Positions 25,297 to 33,651 of a DNA stretch of 33,740 bases are shown one piece after another. Source of the stretch: Corynebacterium sp. ACRPH (GTDB lineage Bacteria; Actinomycetota; Actinomycetes; Mycobacteriales; Mycobacteriaceae); NCBI RefSeq assembly GCF_022347285.1, contig NZ_JAKRND010000021.1, forward strand, positions 1 to 33,740, given 5' to 3'. How positions within the stretch are numbered: position 1 is the stretch's first letter; every line of letters begins with the position of its first letter. Under the pieces are notes generated by a model. It made no database searches and was not told the origin of the DNA. It saw nothing but the letters and a program-made list of their open reading frames with translations. The position numbers were made by a program, and so were the translations under genes.

Positions 25297-26394
25297 GTGA
25301 AACTTGTACCTAATGTTACGCTTGTGACTCATGTGACTGTTGTTAAGAATATTAAAGCTGTTAGCTCTGTAATTGCCGGAAATACTGCGGGTGCCGGACG
25401 CCACCTTGGCAGCCGTGCCCTGCGCTTTGCCCTGTTCATGGCGGTATCCGTCGCTATGACGGTGGCAATGATTGCTACCGTGCTCGTCGGCGGAGCTGGA
25501 GCGGCTAGCGCTCAGGAAGCGCCCGCGCCTGCTCCCGCACCCGCGCCCAAGCCTGCACCGAAACCGGCACCGGCGCCGAAGCCGGCGTCAACAATAGATA
25601 GGGCGCACCCCGGACAGTCAGAGAACATCGAGTTCACCCGACCCGACGGCAGCATCCGCAGCGCAATCGTCAGCGTGACCTCCAACTACGACCCGCGCAA
25701 GCCCACGCCCGTGCTGTTTGGTTTCGGCGGGCGCGACGATACGCCCGAGAATTACCGCAGTTACTCCCGCTTCTCTAACACCGGCGCGGCCAGTGAAGCG
25801 ATCGTGGTCTACCCACGCGGTATTGATAACGCCTGGGAAGGCGCGCCGTACGCCACCAGCAAGCGCGGCCAAGACGTCGACTTCGTGCGCCAGATCGTCA
25901 ACGAGCTGGACAGGAAATTCAACGTCGACCGCAACCGCATCTACGCCACCGGCATGTCCAACGGTGGCGGTTTTGTGATGAACCTTGCGTGCCAGGCTCC
26001 TGATCTGATCGCTGGCGTGTTGAGCGTCTCCGGCGCCTTCTACAACCCGGTCAACGAGGGCTGCGCGCCGGAGTCCGTGCCGACGTTCGTGATCCACGGC
26101 CAGCAGGACGAGCTGACTCACTACAACGGCGGCACGCTGCACAACGCGCCGTACCTGCCTGCGCCACGCCTGATCCACTCGCGCGCGCTGCGCAACGGCT
26201 GTGCGCCACAGCCTGCGGTGGAACAGAAGCCCAACAACGTCACCCAGTTCGGCTACCGCGGCTGCCGCGACGAGGCTGTGTTCTGGCGGATCAACGACCA
26301 GGGGCACAACTGGCACTTTGCGCCCGACGTAGCCAACGAGGCCTGGAACTTCCTGGCTCGTCAGAACAAGACGTTGCCGGGCGCGGCCAGCTAG
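25297..26394 (+). CDS. Secreted alpha/beta-hydrolase (PHB depolymerase/feruloyl esterase-like), copy 1
   Basis: An exported esterase-like protein of 365 residues. A long N-terminal region leads to a hydrophobic signal segment (FALFMAVSVAMTVAMIATVLVGG) ending ASAQ. A Pro/Ala/Lys-rich spacer follows and may span the cell wall. The catalytic domain has the nucleophile S221 in GMSNGG and the likely catalytic H337 in GHNWH. Family relatives cleave polyester or feruloyl ester bonds; the true substrate is unknown. The start is uncertain: neither GTG 25297 nor GTG 25324 has a Shine-Dalgarno, and 25324 lies 7 bases after TAATGT, fitting a leaderless message. It is a tandem paralogue of the next gene. 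Confidence 0.8.
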   Translation: MKLVPNVTLVTHVTVVKNIKAVSSVIAGNTAGAGRHLGSRALRFALFMAVSVAMTVAMIATVLVGGAGAASAQEAPAPAPAPAPKPAPKPAPAPKPASTIDRAHPGQSENIEFTRPDGSIRSAIVSVTSNYDPRKPTPVLFGFGGRDDTPENYRSYSRFSNTGAASEAIVVYPRGIDNAWEGAPYATSKRGQDVDFVRQIVNELDRKFNVDRNRIYATGMSNGGGFVMNLACQAPDLIAGVLSVSGAFYNPVNEGCAPESVPTFVIHGQQDELTHYNGGTLHNAPYLPAPRLIHSRALRNGCAPQPAVEQKPNNVTQFGYRGCRDEAVFWRINDQGHNWHFAPDVANEAWNFLARQNKTLPGAAS

Positions 26395-26450
26395 AGCTAA
26401 CTAGAGCTAACTAAAATCGGCCAGAGCTAGCCAGAGCCAGCCAGAGCCAG
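26391..26450 (+). repeat. 10-bp tandem repeats after hydrolase copy 1
   Basis: CTAGAGCTAA occurs at 26391 and 26401. After a partial copy, CCAGAGCTAG (26421) and CCAGAGCCAG (26431, 26441) continue the 10-base period. The first unit begins at the stop codon of the hydrolase gene. CGGCTTTT follows, so the block could contribute to weak termination. Confidence 0.75.
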
Positions 26451-26485
26451 CGCTGTGTCGGCTTTTAGGATTTTGTAAGAAAGAG

Positions 26486-26514
26486 TTCCTAAATACTACC
26501 GCCCGGTGTATGTT
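26486..26514 (+). promoter_or_regulatory. Promoter of hydrolase copy 2 (leaderless)
   Basis: TTCCTA (26486-26491) and TATGTT (26509-26514) are 17 bases apart. The GTG start at 26521 is 6 bases after the -10 hexamer, with no Shine-Dalgarno. The -35 element is weak. Confidence 0.5.
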
Positions 26515-26520
26515 TAAACG

Positions 26521-27600
26521 GTGCAAAAGTTTTCGTCACGTTTTACTCACACGAAGGCCGCGAACACTCACTCTCTTTCCGCGGCTACTCACACTGATTC
26601 CGCAGGCTCCGCAGTCTCCGGCGCTTCCCGCCCAGCCCGTCGCGGCGGCCGCTTCCGCAAGCTCACGCTGTCTCTGGGCGTGGCTCTCGGTATCGGCGCA
26701 AGTACCCTGGCCGGCTCGGCTCTGGATACTGCTGCCGGCAACGAGTCCGCGACTCCGCAGGCTAGCGCCGCCCCAAGCAACTTGGTTGGCGGCGTTTCCG
26801 GTAGCCTAACCGGCCTCGCTGGTGCCCTGAGCCCGCGCCCGGCGAACAACTACCAGACCTTCAACGTCAAGGGGAAGACCCGCACGGCTATTGTCGATGT
26901 TCCGGTGAACTCCGGAAACCGCAAGAAGCCGATCCTCTTTGTGTTCGGCGGTCGTGGCCAATCTGCGGCGGACATGAAGAACACGTCCCGCCTCAATGCG
27001 GTGGCCGGCCGCGATGCCGTCGTAGTCCACGCGGAGGGTATCGACCGCTCCTGGGAAGGCGCCCCGTACTCCAAGACTCGCCGTGGCGAGGACGTTGCGT
27101 TCGTCCGCGAGATGGTGCGTTCTCTGTCCAAGCGCTACAACGTTGATACCCGCCGCGTCTATGCGGCCGGCCTGTCCAATGGTGGCGGCATGGCAATGAA
27201 CCTGGCTTGCCAGGCTCCGGATCTGGTTGCCGGTGTCGTGTCTGTTTCTGGTGCTTACTATGACGCCACCATGAACAACTGCCGTGGGCGCAACGTGCCG
27301 ACCATGCTGATCCACGGTGTGCACGACACTCTGCTGCACTACGGTGGCGGAGTGCTCCACGGTATGCACTACTACGGCGCCCGCGCTGCTTTCGACAACG
27401 CAGCACGCCGTAATTCCTGCAACATGCAGACCCTGCACGGTGCTCCAGCCCACGCCCTGACCAGCGGATTCACTTACAACGGTTGCCGCGCTTCCACCGT
27501 TCTGTGGCGGGCGGACTTCGGCGGCCACAATTGGCACGCCTTCGCCCCGGACGCTCCGCAGGCTGCGTGGCACTTCCTGTCGCGCCACCGTCATGCCTAG
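26521..27600 (+). CDS. Secreted alpha/beta-hydrolase (PHB depolymerase/feruloyl esterase-like), copy 2
   Basis: A 359-residue exported paralogue of the preceding gene. A long Ser/Thr/Ala-rich start and a basic RRGGRFRK precede the signal helix (LTLSLGVALGIGASTLAGSA). The catalytic domain shares with copy 1 the serine motif GLSNGG (S219), CQAPDL, VSVSGA and SWEGAPY/AWEGAPY, and the histidine motif GHNWH (H336). Unlike copy 1 it has no Pro/Lys-rich spacer. The family includes PHB depolymerase and feruloyl esterase relatives; substrate is unproven. It has its own predicted leaderless promoter and a strong terminator, so it is probably transcribed apart from copy 1. Confidence 0.82.
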   Translation: MQKFSSRFTHTKAANTHSLSAATHTDSAGSAVSGASRPARRGGRFRKLTLSLGVALGIGASTLAGSALDTAAGNESATPQASAAPSNLVGGVSGSLTGLAGALSPRPANNYQTFNVKGKTRTAIVDVPVNSGNRKKPILFVFGGRGQSAADMKNTSRLNAVAGRDAVVVHAEGIDRSWEGAPYSKTRRGEDVAFVREMVRSLSKRYNVDTRRVYAAGLSNGGGMAMNLACQAPDLVAGVVSVSGAYYDATMNNCRGRNVPTMLIHGVHDTLLHYGGGVLHGMHYYGARAAFDNAARRNSCNMQTLHGAPAHALTSGFTYNGCRASTVLWRADFGGHNWHAFAPDAPQAAWHFLSRHRHA

Positions 27601-27613
27601 ACGGTGACCCGCA

Positions 27614-27641
27614 CCCCCGCCACCGCGCGGGGGTTTTGTTT
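27614..27641 (+). terminator. Intrinsic terminator after hydrolase copy 2
   Basis: CCCCCGC (27614-27620) and GCGGGGG (27627-27633) form a perfect 7-bp stem with a 6-base loop, followed by TTTTGTTTT. This separates the hydrolase genes from gltX. Confidence 0.9.
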
Positions 27642-27696
27642 TGCCCGCGCCGAGCAAGCGCGAAGGCAAGAACGCGGGAAGGTACAGTTAAATACC

Positions 27697-29199
27697 ATGA
27701 GTGAAGTAAGCGAAGTTCGCGTTCGATTCTGCCCGTCGCCCACCGGCACCCCGCACGTCGGCATGGTGCGCACGGCACTGTTCAACTGGGCTTATGCCCG
27801 CCACACTGGCGGCAAGCTCGTCTTCCGTATCGAGGACACCGATGCGAAGCGAGACTCCGAGGAGTCCTATCAGGCCATCATTGATTCCCTGAAGTGGCTG
27901 AACCTCGGCTGGGACGAGGGCATCGAGGTTGGCGGCCCGCACGAGCCTTACCGCCAGTCCCAGCGCATGGACATCTACGCGGACGTCCTGGAGAAGCTGA
28001 AGGAATCCGGCGACGTGTACCCGGCCTACTCCACCAACGAGGAAGTCCAGGCCCGCCACAAGGCTGCAGGCCGCGACCCGCAGCTGGGATACGACAACTA
28101 CGACCGCGACCTCACCGAAGAGCAGATCGCGCAGTTCAAGGCCGAAGGCCGCGAGCCGGTCTGGCGCTTGCGCATGCCCGACGACCGAGTCTATGAGTGG
28201 CACGACCTCGTCCGCGGCGACATGAGCGTGGACGGCAAGACTGTGCCGGACTTCGTGGTCGCTCGCTCGAACGGCCAGCCGCTGTACACCCTCGTTAACC
28301 CGGTGGATGATGCTCTGATGGAGATCACGCACGTCCTGCGAGGCGAAGATCTGCTGCCGTCCACACCGCGACAGATCGCACTCTACGAGGCACTGGTGCG
28401 GGTGGGCGTCGCTAAACACGTCCCTACATTCGGCCACCTACCGTTCGTAATGGGCGAGGGCAACAAGAAGCTCTCCAAGCGTGACCCGGAATCCAACCTG
28501 TTTAACCACCGCGACAACGGCATCATCCCCGAGGGCATGCTGAATTATCTGTCGCTGCTTGGCTGGTCGCTGTCCGCCGATGAGGACATTTTCACGATGC
28601 AGCAGCTCATCGACAACTTCGATGTGGCGGACGTGAAGCCCAACCCGGCACGCTTCGACCAGAAGAAGCTGGAGGCCATCAACGCCGACCACATCCGCAT
28701 GCTGGAGCTGGACGACTTCACCGAGCGCCTGCGCGCCTACCTGGAGGAGCACAAGGCCTTCCCGGCGGACTACCCCGCGGATAAGTTCGCTTTCGCCGCG
28801 GAGCTGGTGCAGACGCGCATCAAGACGCTCTCGGACGCTGACGGTCTGCTGCGCTTCCTGATAACTTCTGACGCCGACTTGTCCTTGGATGAGAAGGCCG
28901 CGAGGAAGAACCTGAAGGAAGACGCGGTGGAGGTTCTCGAGGTTGCCATCGCGCAGTTGGAGGCCATCGCGGACGGGGAGTTTAAGACCGACGTCATTGA
29001 GAAGGCGCTGCAGTCGAAGCTGATCGAGGAGATGGAGCTGAAGCCGCGCAAGGCTTACGGTGCTCTGCGCGTGGCTATCAGTGGTGCGGCTGTGTCCCCG
29101 CCGCTGTTTGAGTCCATGGAGCTGCTGGGCAAGGAGTCCACGCTGGCGCGCCTGCAGGCTGCCCGCGAGCAGACGCCCTTCGCGCCCGCGCAGCAGTAG
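27697..29199 (+). CDS. gltX: Glutamyl-tRNA synthetase
   Basis: A 500-residue class I aminoacyl-tRNA synthetase that charges tRNA with glutamate. The HIGH-type motif is PTGTPHVGM (H20-V21-G22) and the KMSKS-type loop is KLSKR (residues 258-262). The C-terminal helical anticodon-binding region follows. Actinobacteria generally lack GlnRS, so this enzyme is probably non-discriminating: it would also load glutamate on tRNA-Gln for later amidation by GatCAB. Its likely substrates, tRNA-Gln and tRNA-Glu, lie just downstream. The ATG at 27697 is chosen because the conserved domain begins there; an open frame further upstream runs through the terminator. GGGAAGG is 14 bases upstream and TACAGT (27683-27688) could serve as a -10. 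Confidence 0.96.
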   Translation: MSEVSEVRVRFCPSPTGTPHVGMVRTALFNWAYARHTGGKLVFRIEDTDAKRDSEESYQAIIDSLKWLNLGWDEGIEVGGPHEPYRQSQRMDIYADVLEKLKESGDVYPAYSTNEEVQARHKAAGRDPQLGYDNYDRDLTEEQIAQFKAEGREPVWRLRMPDDRVYEWHDLVRGDMSVDGKTVPDFVVARSNGQPLYTLVNPVDDALMEITHVLRGEDLLPSTPRQIALYEALVRVGVAKHVPTFGHLPFVMGEGNKKLSKRDPESNLFNHRDNGIIPEGMLNYLSLLGWSLSADEDIFTMQQLIDNFDVADVKPNPARFDQKKLEAINADHIRMLELDDFTERLRAYLEEHKAFPADYPADKFAFAAELVQTRIKTLSDADGLLRFLITSDADLSLDEKAARKNLKEDAVEVLEVAIAQLEAIADGEFKTDVIEKALQSKLIEEMELKPRKAYGALRVAISGAAVSPPLFESMELLGKESTLARLQAAREQTPFAPAQQ

Positions 29200-29307
29200 G
29201 TCTACTGGTAGGTGCAGCGGTAAGTGCGCTTGTGCGTGCCGTTCCGCGAGAGAGGGGCAGCGCAGTGAGCGCACTATGGCCGGAAAAATGGGTGTTTACC
29301 AGCTGAT

Positions 29308-29337
29308 TTGCTTGTAATTCACTGTTCTGGTTATAGT
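29308..29337 (+). promoter_or_regulatory. tRNA promoter
   Basis: TTGCTT (29308-29313) and TATAGT (29332-29337) are 18 bases apart, about 85 bases ahead of tRNA-Gln, in an AT-rich patch. Transcription would start near base 29344 and cover both tRNAs. Confidence 0.6.
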
Positions 29338-29421
29338 ATTCCTCGTTGCGAGCGAGGTTCGCAGTGTTCAACGACCTGGATATCCGGGGAGTGTCACTTG
29401 CGGGTTTTGTTCGACGAACGA

Positions 29422-29493
29422 TGGCCTATGGTGTAATTGGCAACACTACGGTTTCTGGTACCGTCATTCTAGGTTCGAGTCCTGGTAGGCCAG
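29422..29493 (+). tRNA. tRNA-Gln (anticodon CUG)
   Basis: A 72-base cloverleaf. The acceptor stem TGGCCTA (29422-29428) pairs fully with TAGGCCA (29486-29492), leaving G as discriminator. The anticodon stem ACGGT/ACCGT encloses the loop TTCTGGT with anticodon CTG, which reads CAG. The T-arm contains GGTTCGAGTCC. CCA is not encoded. Only one base separates it from tRNA-Glu, so the two are surely cotranscribed and cut apart. Confidence 0.95.
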
Positions 29494-29494
29494 C

Positions 29495-29567
29495 GCCCCG
29501 TTCGTCTAGCGGCCTAGGACGCCGGCCTCTCACGCCGGTAACACGGGTTCAAATCCCGTACGGGGTA
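29495..29567 (+). tRNA. tRNA-Glu (anticodon CUC)
   Basis: A 73-base cloverleaf. The acceptor GCCCCGT (29495-29501) pairs with ACGGGGT (29560-29566), with a G-U pair at the first position, and A is the discriminator. The anticodon stem CCGGC/GCCGG encloses CTCTCAC with anticodon CTC, reading GAG. The T-arm has GGTTCAAATCC. CCA is not encoded. Confidence 0.95.
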
Positions 29568-29587
29568 CAAATATCTAATACAGCGAC

Positions 29588-29625
29588 CTCCGGTCGGCTT
29601 CACTTCAGAGGCTGTCCGGAGTTTT
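29588..29625 (+). terminator. Candidate terminator of the tRNA transcript
   Basis: CTCCGG (29588-29593) pairs with CCGGAG (29616-29621) and TTTT follows. The loop is long (22 bases) and only weakly structured, so the call is tentative. Confidence 0.45.
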
Positions 29626-30176
29626 CGCCATCGTGGGCGCCATGCTGACAGCGAATGAGCTGATCATCTCCCAATACCAGACGATCGGCCAGGACGAGTT
29701 CACTATCTCCGATCCACAGATGGAGATCTACAGAGAGTCCTTCCAGTCCGACCACACGCTGTCGAGCCAGGGGCGCAAAAACGCAGAGGTGAGTGCGGAA
29801 TTCCCCGGTGTTGGGAGGGGAGATGTTCACCGGGTGCTGCCGCAGCTCGTGGCGGGTCTGGGCCATCTGCTGCATGATGTTGTCCGCTGGCTGATCCGGA
29901 ACCACTGGGCGAACCAGAACCGTGCTGCCACCGGGCATGGAGACCACGTGTCCGTGGCCATGGTCAGGAATCTTGGTGATCTGCAGGAAGAGATCGAACG
30001 TGATGGCGAGCGTCGCCCCGAATGGGAGGTCGGACTTAACCTGGAAGAAAACATTGCCCGAGCTTGCAAGCTTCAACGTTTCGAGAGACTTACGTTCCGT
30101 AGTTCCGGAAGCTACTCTGAATGGCTTTAATCAGCGCCGCCTCCACAGCGCCGAGGCTGATGGCGTCAACTCCCAA
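29600..30176 (-). pseudogene. Unrecognised protein, apparently split by a frameshift
   Basis: On the minus strand a short frame from TTG 30176 reads GVDAISLGAVEAALIKAI and onward to SSFRNYGT, then stops at TAA (30092-30090). The frame displaced by one base is open across this point. It continues KSLETLKLASSGNVFFQVKS and stays open to a stop at 29600, with largely high-GC third positions in its first half. Removing one T at the stop would join both into about 187 residues. I recognise no family. It could be a decayed gene, a sequencing error, or a +1 recoding site. The last part, downstream of about base 29830, looks less protein-like. An antiparallel plus-strand frame (29633-30130) uses the same codon register and cannot be fully excluded. 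Confidence 0.35.
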
Positions 30177-30372
30177 AATATGAGAGGTGCGGGGGTATTT
30201 CTCTCAAATCGTGATATGGGCCCGAATAATCACCTATGGTTTTAGAACTACCCAAAACGTAGTTAATGGGCTCGCAACCACCGTCCAAACCAGGACTTCA
30301 CCAGGCATAACGGCCTTTAGGAAACGCGAGCAGTAGTAAGTATGCAAGAGACACACCAGTAAGGAGCCTCCC
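30177..30372 (+). other. Intergenic region before pntA
   Basis: This AT-richer gap should contain the pntA promoter. TATGCA near 30338 is a possible -10, but no clear -35 was found. AAGGAG (30361-30366) is the pntA ribosome binding site. No operator was recognised. Confidence 0.35.
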
Positions 30373-31998
30373 TTGCTTATCGGTATCCCAAGAGAGCCAG
30401 AAGCCCTGGTTTCGGCTACACCGGACACTGTGGGCAAGCTCATCAAGCTTGGCTACGAGGTCGCGGTCCAGTCCGGCGCAGGCGACCAGTCCAATTACCC
30501 TGACAACCTGTACGAAGAGGCCGGCGCGCGCATCGTCGGCGACGACGTTTGGCACGCGGACATCATCACCGCCCTCGACGCGCCAACCGACGAACAGCGC
30601 GCACAGCTCAAGCCCGGCGCCACCCTTATCGCTCGCCTGGCACCGGGCCGCAACGAACAGCTCATTCAGGAGCTCGCGAACCAGAACGTGACCTCCGTGG
30701 CCATGGACACCGTTCCGCGCATCTCCCGCGCACAGTCCATGGACGTACTCAGCTCCCAGGCCAACATCGCCGGCTATCGCGCGGTTATCGAGGCGGCCAA
30801 TACCTTCGGTCGCCTGTTCACCGGCCAGGTCACCGCCGCCGGCAAGGTTCCGCCTGCCGTCGTCTACGTCATCGGCGCGGGCGTGGCTGGTCTGGCCGCG
30901 ATCGGCACCGCGAACTCCATGGGCGCGATCGTCAAGGCCACGGACCTGCGCCCCGAGACCGCCGAGCAGGTCGAGTCCATGGGCGCCGAGTTCGTCGCCA
31001 TCCAGGCGGAGACCGAGAAGTCCGAGGACGGCTACGCCAAGGAAATGACCGCCGACCAGGCGCAGGCCGCCGCGAAGCTCTACGCCGAGCAGTCCGCCGC
31101 CGCCGACATCGTGATTACCACCGCGAACATCCCGGGCCGCAAGTCCCCGGTTCTGCTGACCGCCGCCGATGTGGCTGCGATGAAGCCCGGCTCCGTCATC
31201 GTTGACATGGCCGCTGCCAACGGCGGCAACTGCGAGCTCACTGTTCCCGGCGAGATCACCGTCACCGACAACGGCGTGAGCATCATCGGCTACACGGATC
31301 TCGCTGGCCGCCTGCCCGCCCAGGCCTCGCAGCTCTACGGCCAAAACGTGGTCAACCTGCTCAAGCTCATGACCCCGGGCAAGGACGGCCAGCTGACCTT
31401 CGACCTGGAAGACGAGATCGTTCGCGGCATCACCGTCACGCACTCCACCGCCGCTGTGCCGTCTGCTGTCGCTTCTTCCGACGCTCCTTCTAATGACGCC
31501 ACGTCCCAGCCCGCCGGGGAGGTCGCTGAGATCCTCTGGCCGCCCCCACCGGTCAAGGTCTCTGCAGCCCCCGCCGCGCAAGGTGCGGGTTCCAAGGTCG
31601 ATACGGATGCGGTTGCTGCGGAGCAGTCGGCGTCAAACCAAGAAGGCGAGGCAAAGAACAAGGGTGCGGGGTGGAAGATCCTTGCTGCGCTGCTCGGAAT
31701 CGCGCTGATTCTCGCCAGCCCGATGCAGGTCGCCGGCGAATACATGCTGCTCACGCTGGCCATCGTCGTGGGCTTCTACGTGATCACCGCGGTGACGCAC
31801 AAGCTGCACACGCCGCTGATGAGTGAGACGAACGCGATCTCCGGCATCATCCTGGTTGGCGCGATCCTGCAGGTGGGTAGCTCCAACCTGGTGGTCGCGG
31901 GCCTGAGCTTTGTGGCGATCGTCGTGGCCTCTATCAATATCTTCGGCGGATTCTTCGTGACCCGTCGCATGCTGACCATGTTCGACGGAGGTAACTAA
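30373..31998 (+). CDS. pntA: NAD(P) transhydrogenase subunit alpha
   Basis: A 541-residue subunit of the proton-translocating transhydrogenase, which uses proton-motive force to reduce NADP with NADH. The NAD-binding domain I occupies about residues 1-375, with the motif GAGVAGLAAIG near residue 168 and the mobile-loop region around GYTDLAGRLPAQASQLYG. An Ala/Pro/Ser-rich linker follows (about 360-430). Four membrane helices lie at about 435-535. The layout matches E. coli PntA (510 residues) with a longer linker. The start is TTG, supported by AAGGAG six bases upstream and by the conserved LIGIPREP beginning. C. glutamicum is reported to lack a transhydrogenase, so this pair marks a metabolic difference from that species. 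Confidence 0.94.
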   Translation: MLIGIPREPEALVSATPDTVGKLIKLGYEVAVQSGAGDQSNYPDNLYEEAGARIVGDDVWHADIITALDAPTDEQRAQLKPGATLIARLAPGRNEQLIQELANQNVTSVAMDTVPRISRAQSMDVLSSQANIAGYRAVIEAANTFGRLFTGQVTAAGKVPPAVVYVIGAGVAGLAAIGTANSMGAIVKATDLRPETAEQVESMGAEFVAIQAETEKSEDGYAKEMTADQAQAAAKLYAEQSAAADIVITTANIPGRKSPVLLTAADVAAMKPGSVIVDMAAANGGNCELTVPGEITVTDNGVSIIGYTDLAGRLPAQASQLYGQNVVNLLKLMTPGKDGQLTFDLEDEIVRGITVTHSTAAVPSAVASSDAPSNDATSQPAGEVAEILWPPPPVKVSAAPAAQGAGSKVDTDAVAAEQSASNQEGEAKNKGAGWKILAALLGIALILASPMQVAGEYMLLTLAIVVGFYVITAVTHKLHTPLMSETNAISGIILVGAILQVGSSNLVVAGLSFVAIVVASINIFGGFFVTRRMLTMFDGGN

Positions 31999-32001
31999 GC
32001 C

Positions 32002-33495
32002 ATGAACCAGCACTTCCTTAGCGCCGCAGAGACCGGCGCGCAGAACCTCGTCAACTCGACCGTCCTTGAGTGGACGGACAAGATCACCAACCTGGCCTAC
32101 CTGGTCGCCGCGCTGCTATTTATCCTGGCGCTGGCAGGCCTGGCGAAGAAGCAGACCGCATCGCGCGGCAACCGTTTCGGCATCGCCGGCATGATCATTG
32201 CGCTCATCGCAACCATCGTCAAGGCTGTGGTCAACGCCATCAACGGGGGAGAGACCTCCACTGGTCCGCTTGTGACCGTGCTACTCATCGCCGTGGCGAT
32301 GCTGCTCGGTGCCGCGATTGGCATCCCGCGCGCCAAGAAGGTCGAAATGACCGAAATGCCGGAGCTCATCGCGATGCTGCACAGCTTCGTGGGCCTGGCT
32401 GCAGTGCTTATTGGCGTGAACTCCTTCATTCAACCGGACGAGCGCACGAAGTCCATCGAGGCTTTCCACCTGGGCGAGGTTTACCTGGGCGTGTTCATCG
32501 GTGCAGTAACGCTCACGGGCTCCATCGTGGCGTACCTCAAGCTGTCCGGAAAGATGGACGGCAAGCCGCTGATGCTGCCGGGCCGCCACCTGCTGAACCT
32601 GGCTGTCATTGTGGTGTCCCTCGTGGGCATGGTGCTGTTCATCTCCGCCGGCCACGAGAACCTGACCCTGGCGTGGATCGCGCTGGGCGTGATGCTCGCG
32701 CTGGCGCTGTTCCTGGGCTACCACCTGGTCGCGGCCATTGGCGGTGGCGATATGCCGGTGGTTGTGTCCATGCTGAATTCCTACTCCGGCTGGGCAGCCG
32801 CAGCGGCGGGCTTTATGCTGACCAACCCGCTGCTCATTATCGTGGGCGCGCTGGTCGGTTCCTCCGGCGCCTACCTGTCCTACGTGATGTGCCAGGCAAT
32901 GAACCGTAGTTTCGTCTCCGTGATCCTCGGCGGCTTCGGCGGTGAGGCCGCGGCTTCCGACGACCGGGAGTACGGCGAGCACACCGAGGTCACCGCGGCT
33001 GAGACTGCGGAGCTGCTCAAGGGCGTGAAGAAGGTCATGATCACCCCGGGCTACGGCATGGCCGTGGCGCAGGCGCAATACCCGGTGGCGACGTTGGTGG
33101 AGCGCCTGAAGGAACAGGGCGTGGAGGTTACCTTCGGCATCCACCCAGTGGCAGGTCGCCTGCCAGGACACATGAATGTTCTGCTGGCAGAGGCCAAGGT
33201 GCCGTACGACATCGTCCTCGAACTCGACGAGGTCAACGACGACTTCGGGGACATCGACGTGGTGCTGGTCATCGGCGCGAACGACACCGTCAACCCGATC
33301 GCCGAAGAGCCGGGTTCCCCGATCGCGGGCATGCCCGTGCTGAAGGTCTGGGAGGCGGAGAAGGTCATCGTCTTCAAGCGCTCCATGGGATCCGGCTACG
33401 CGGGCGTGCAGAACCCGCTGTTCTTCAACGAGAACACGGACATGCTGCTGGGTGACGCGAAGAAAACCGTCGAGGACATCATCGCGAACCTGTAG
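32002..33495 (+). CDS. pntB: NAD(P) transhydrogenase subunit beta
   Basis: A 497-residue subunit that holds most of the proton channel and the NADP site. Hydrophobic helices fill about residues 25-310, including the [17 protein letters not shown] segment. The C-terminal NADP-binding domain III carries [13 protein letters not shown] and [19 protein letters not shown], and then [14 protein letters not shown]. These are diagnostic for PntB. GGAGG (31987-31991) inside the end of pntA precedes the ATG, which is three bases after the pntA stop, so the two are coupled. It assembles with PntA in the membrane. Confidence 0.95.
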   Translation: MNQHFLSAAETGAQNLVNSTVLEWTDKITNLAYLVAALLFILALAGLAKKQTASRGNRFGIAGMIIALIATIVKAVVNAINGGETSTGPLVTVLLIAVAMLLGAAIGIPRAKKVEMTEMPELIAMLHSFVGLAAVLIGVNSFIQPDERTKSIEAFHLGEVYLGVFIGAVTLTGSIVAYLKLSGKMDGKPLMLPGRHLLNLAVIVVSLVGMVLFISAGHENLTLAWIALGVMLALALFLGYHLVAAIGGGDMPVVVSMLNSYSGWAAAAAGFMLTNPLLIIVGALVGSSGAYLSYVMCQAMNRSFVSVILGGFGGEAAASDDREYGEHTEVTAAETAELLKGVKKVMITPGYGMAVAQAQYPVATLVERLKEQGVEVTFGIHPVAGRLPGHMNVLLAEAKVPYDIVLELDEVNDDFGDIDVVLVIGANDTVNPIAEEPGSPIAGMPVLKVWEAEKVIVFKRSMGSGYAGVQNPLFFNENTDMLLGDAKKTVEDIIANL

Positions 33496-33527
33496 GGGTT
33501 TCCTTTGCAGGAGTTAGGGGCCTGAGC

Positions 33528-33550
33528 TAGGGGGGTGTCCCTATGTTTTT
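33528..33550 (+). terminator. Weak candidate terminator after pntB
   Basis: TAGGG (33528-33532) and CCCTA (33539-33543) form a 5-bp stem with a 6-base loop; TGTTTTT follows. The stem is short, so efficiency is doubtful. Confidence 0.4.
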
Positions 33551-33613
33551 GTCAAGTGCCAGACCGATGTTGACGAGCACAGTCTTGGGAGTAGTTTCTT
33601 AGGCGTGCCTAGG

Positions 33614-33646
33614 AGCCGGCCAGCGTGTGCTGGTCGGCTTCGTTTT
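33614..33646 (+). terminator. Strong hairpin between pntB and the transposase end
   Basis: AGCCGGCCAGC (33614-33624) and GCTGGTCGGCT (33629-33639) pair over 11 bp with one G-U wobble and a GTGT loop. TTCGTTTT follows on the plus strand. It lies just outside the 3' end of the transposase gene and may protect against readthrough from pntB. Confidence 0.7.
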
Positions 33647-33651
33647 GGGCT

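Noticed and set aside
29633..30130. 165-codon plus-strand frame after the tRNA genes
   Set aside because: It shares the exact codon register with the minus-strand frame, has no ribosome binding site and no recognised domain. The minus-strand reading is better supported, though the choice is not certain.
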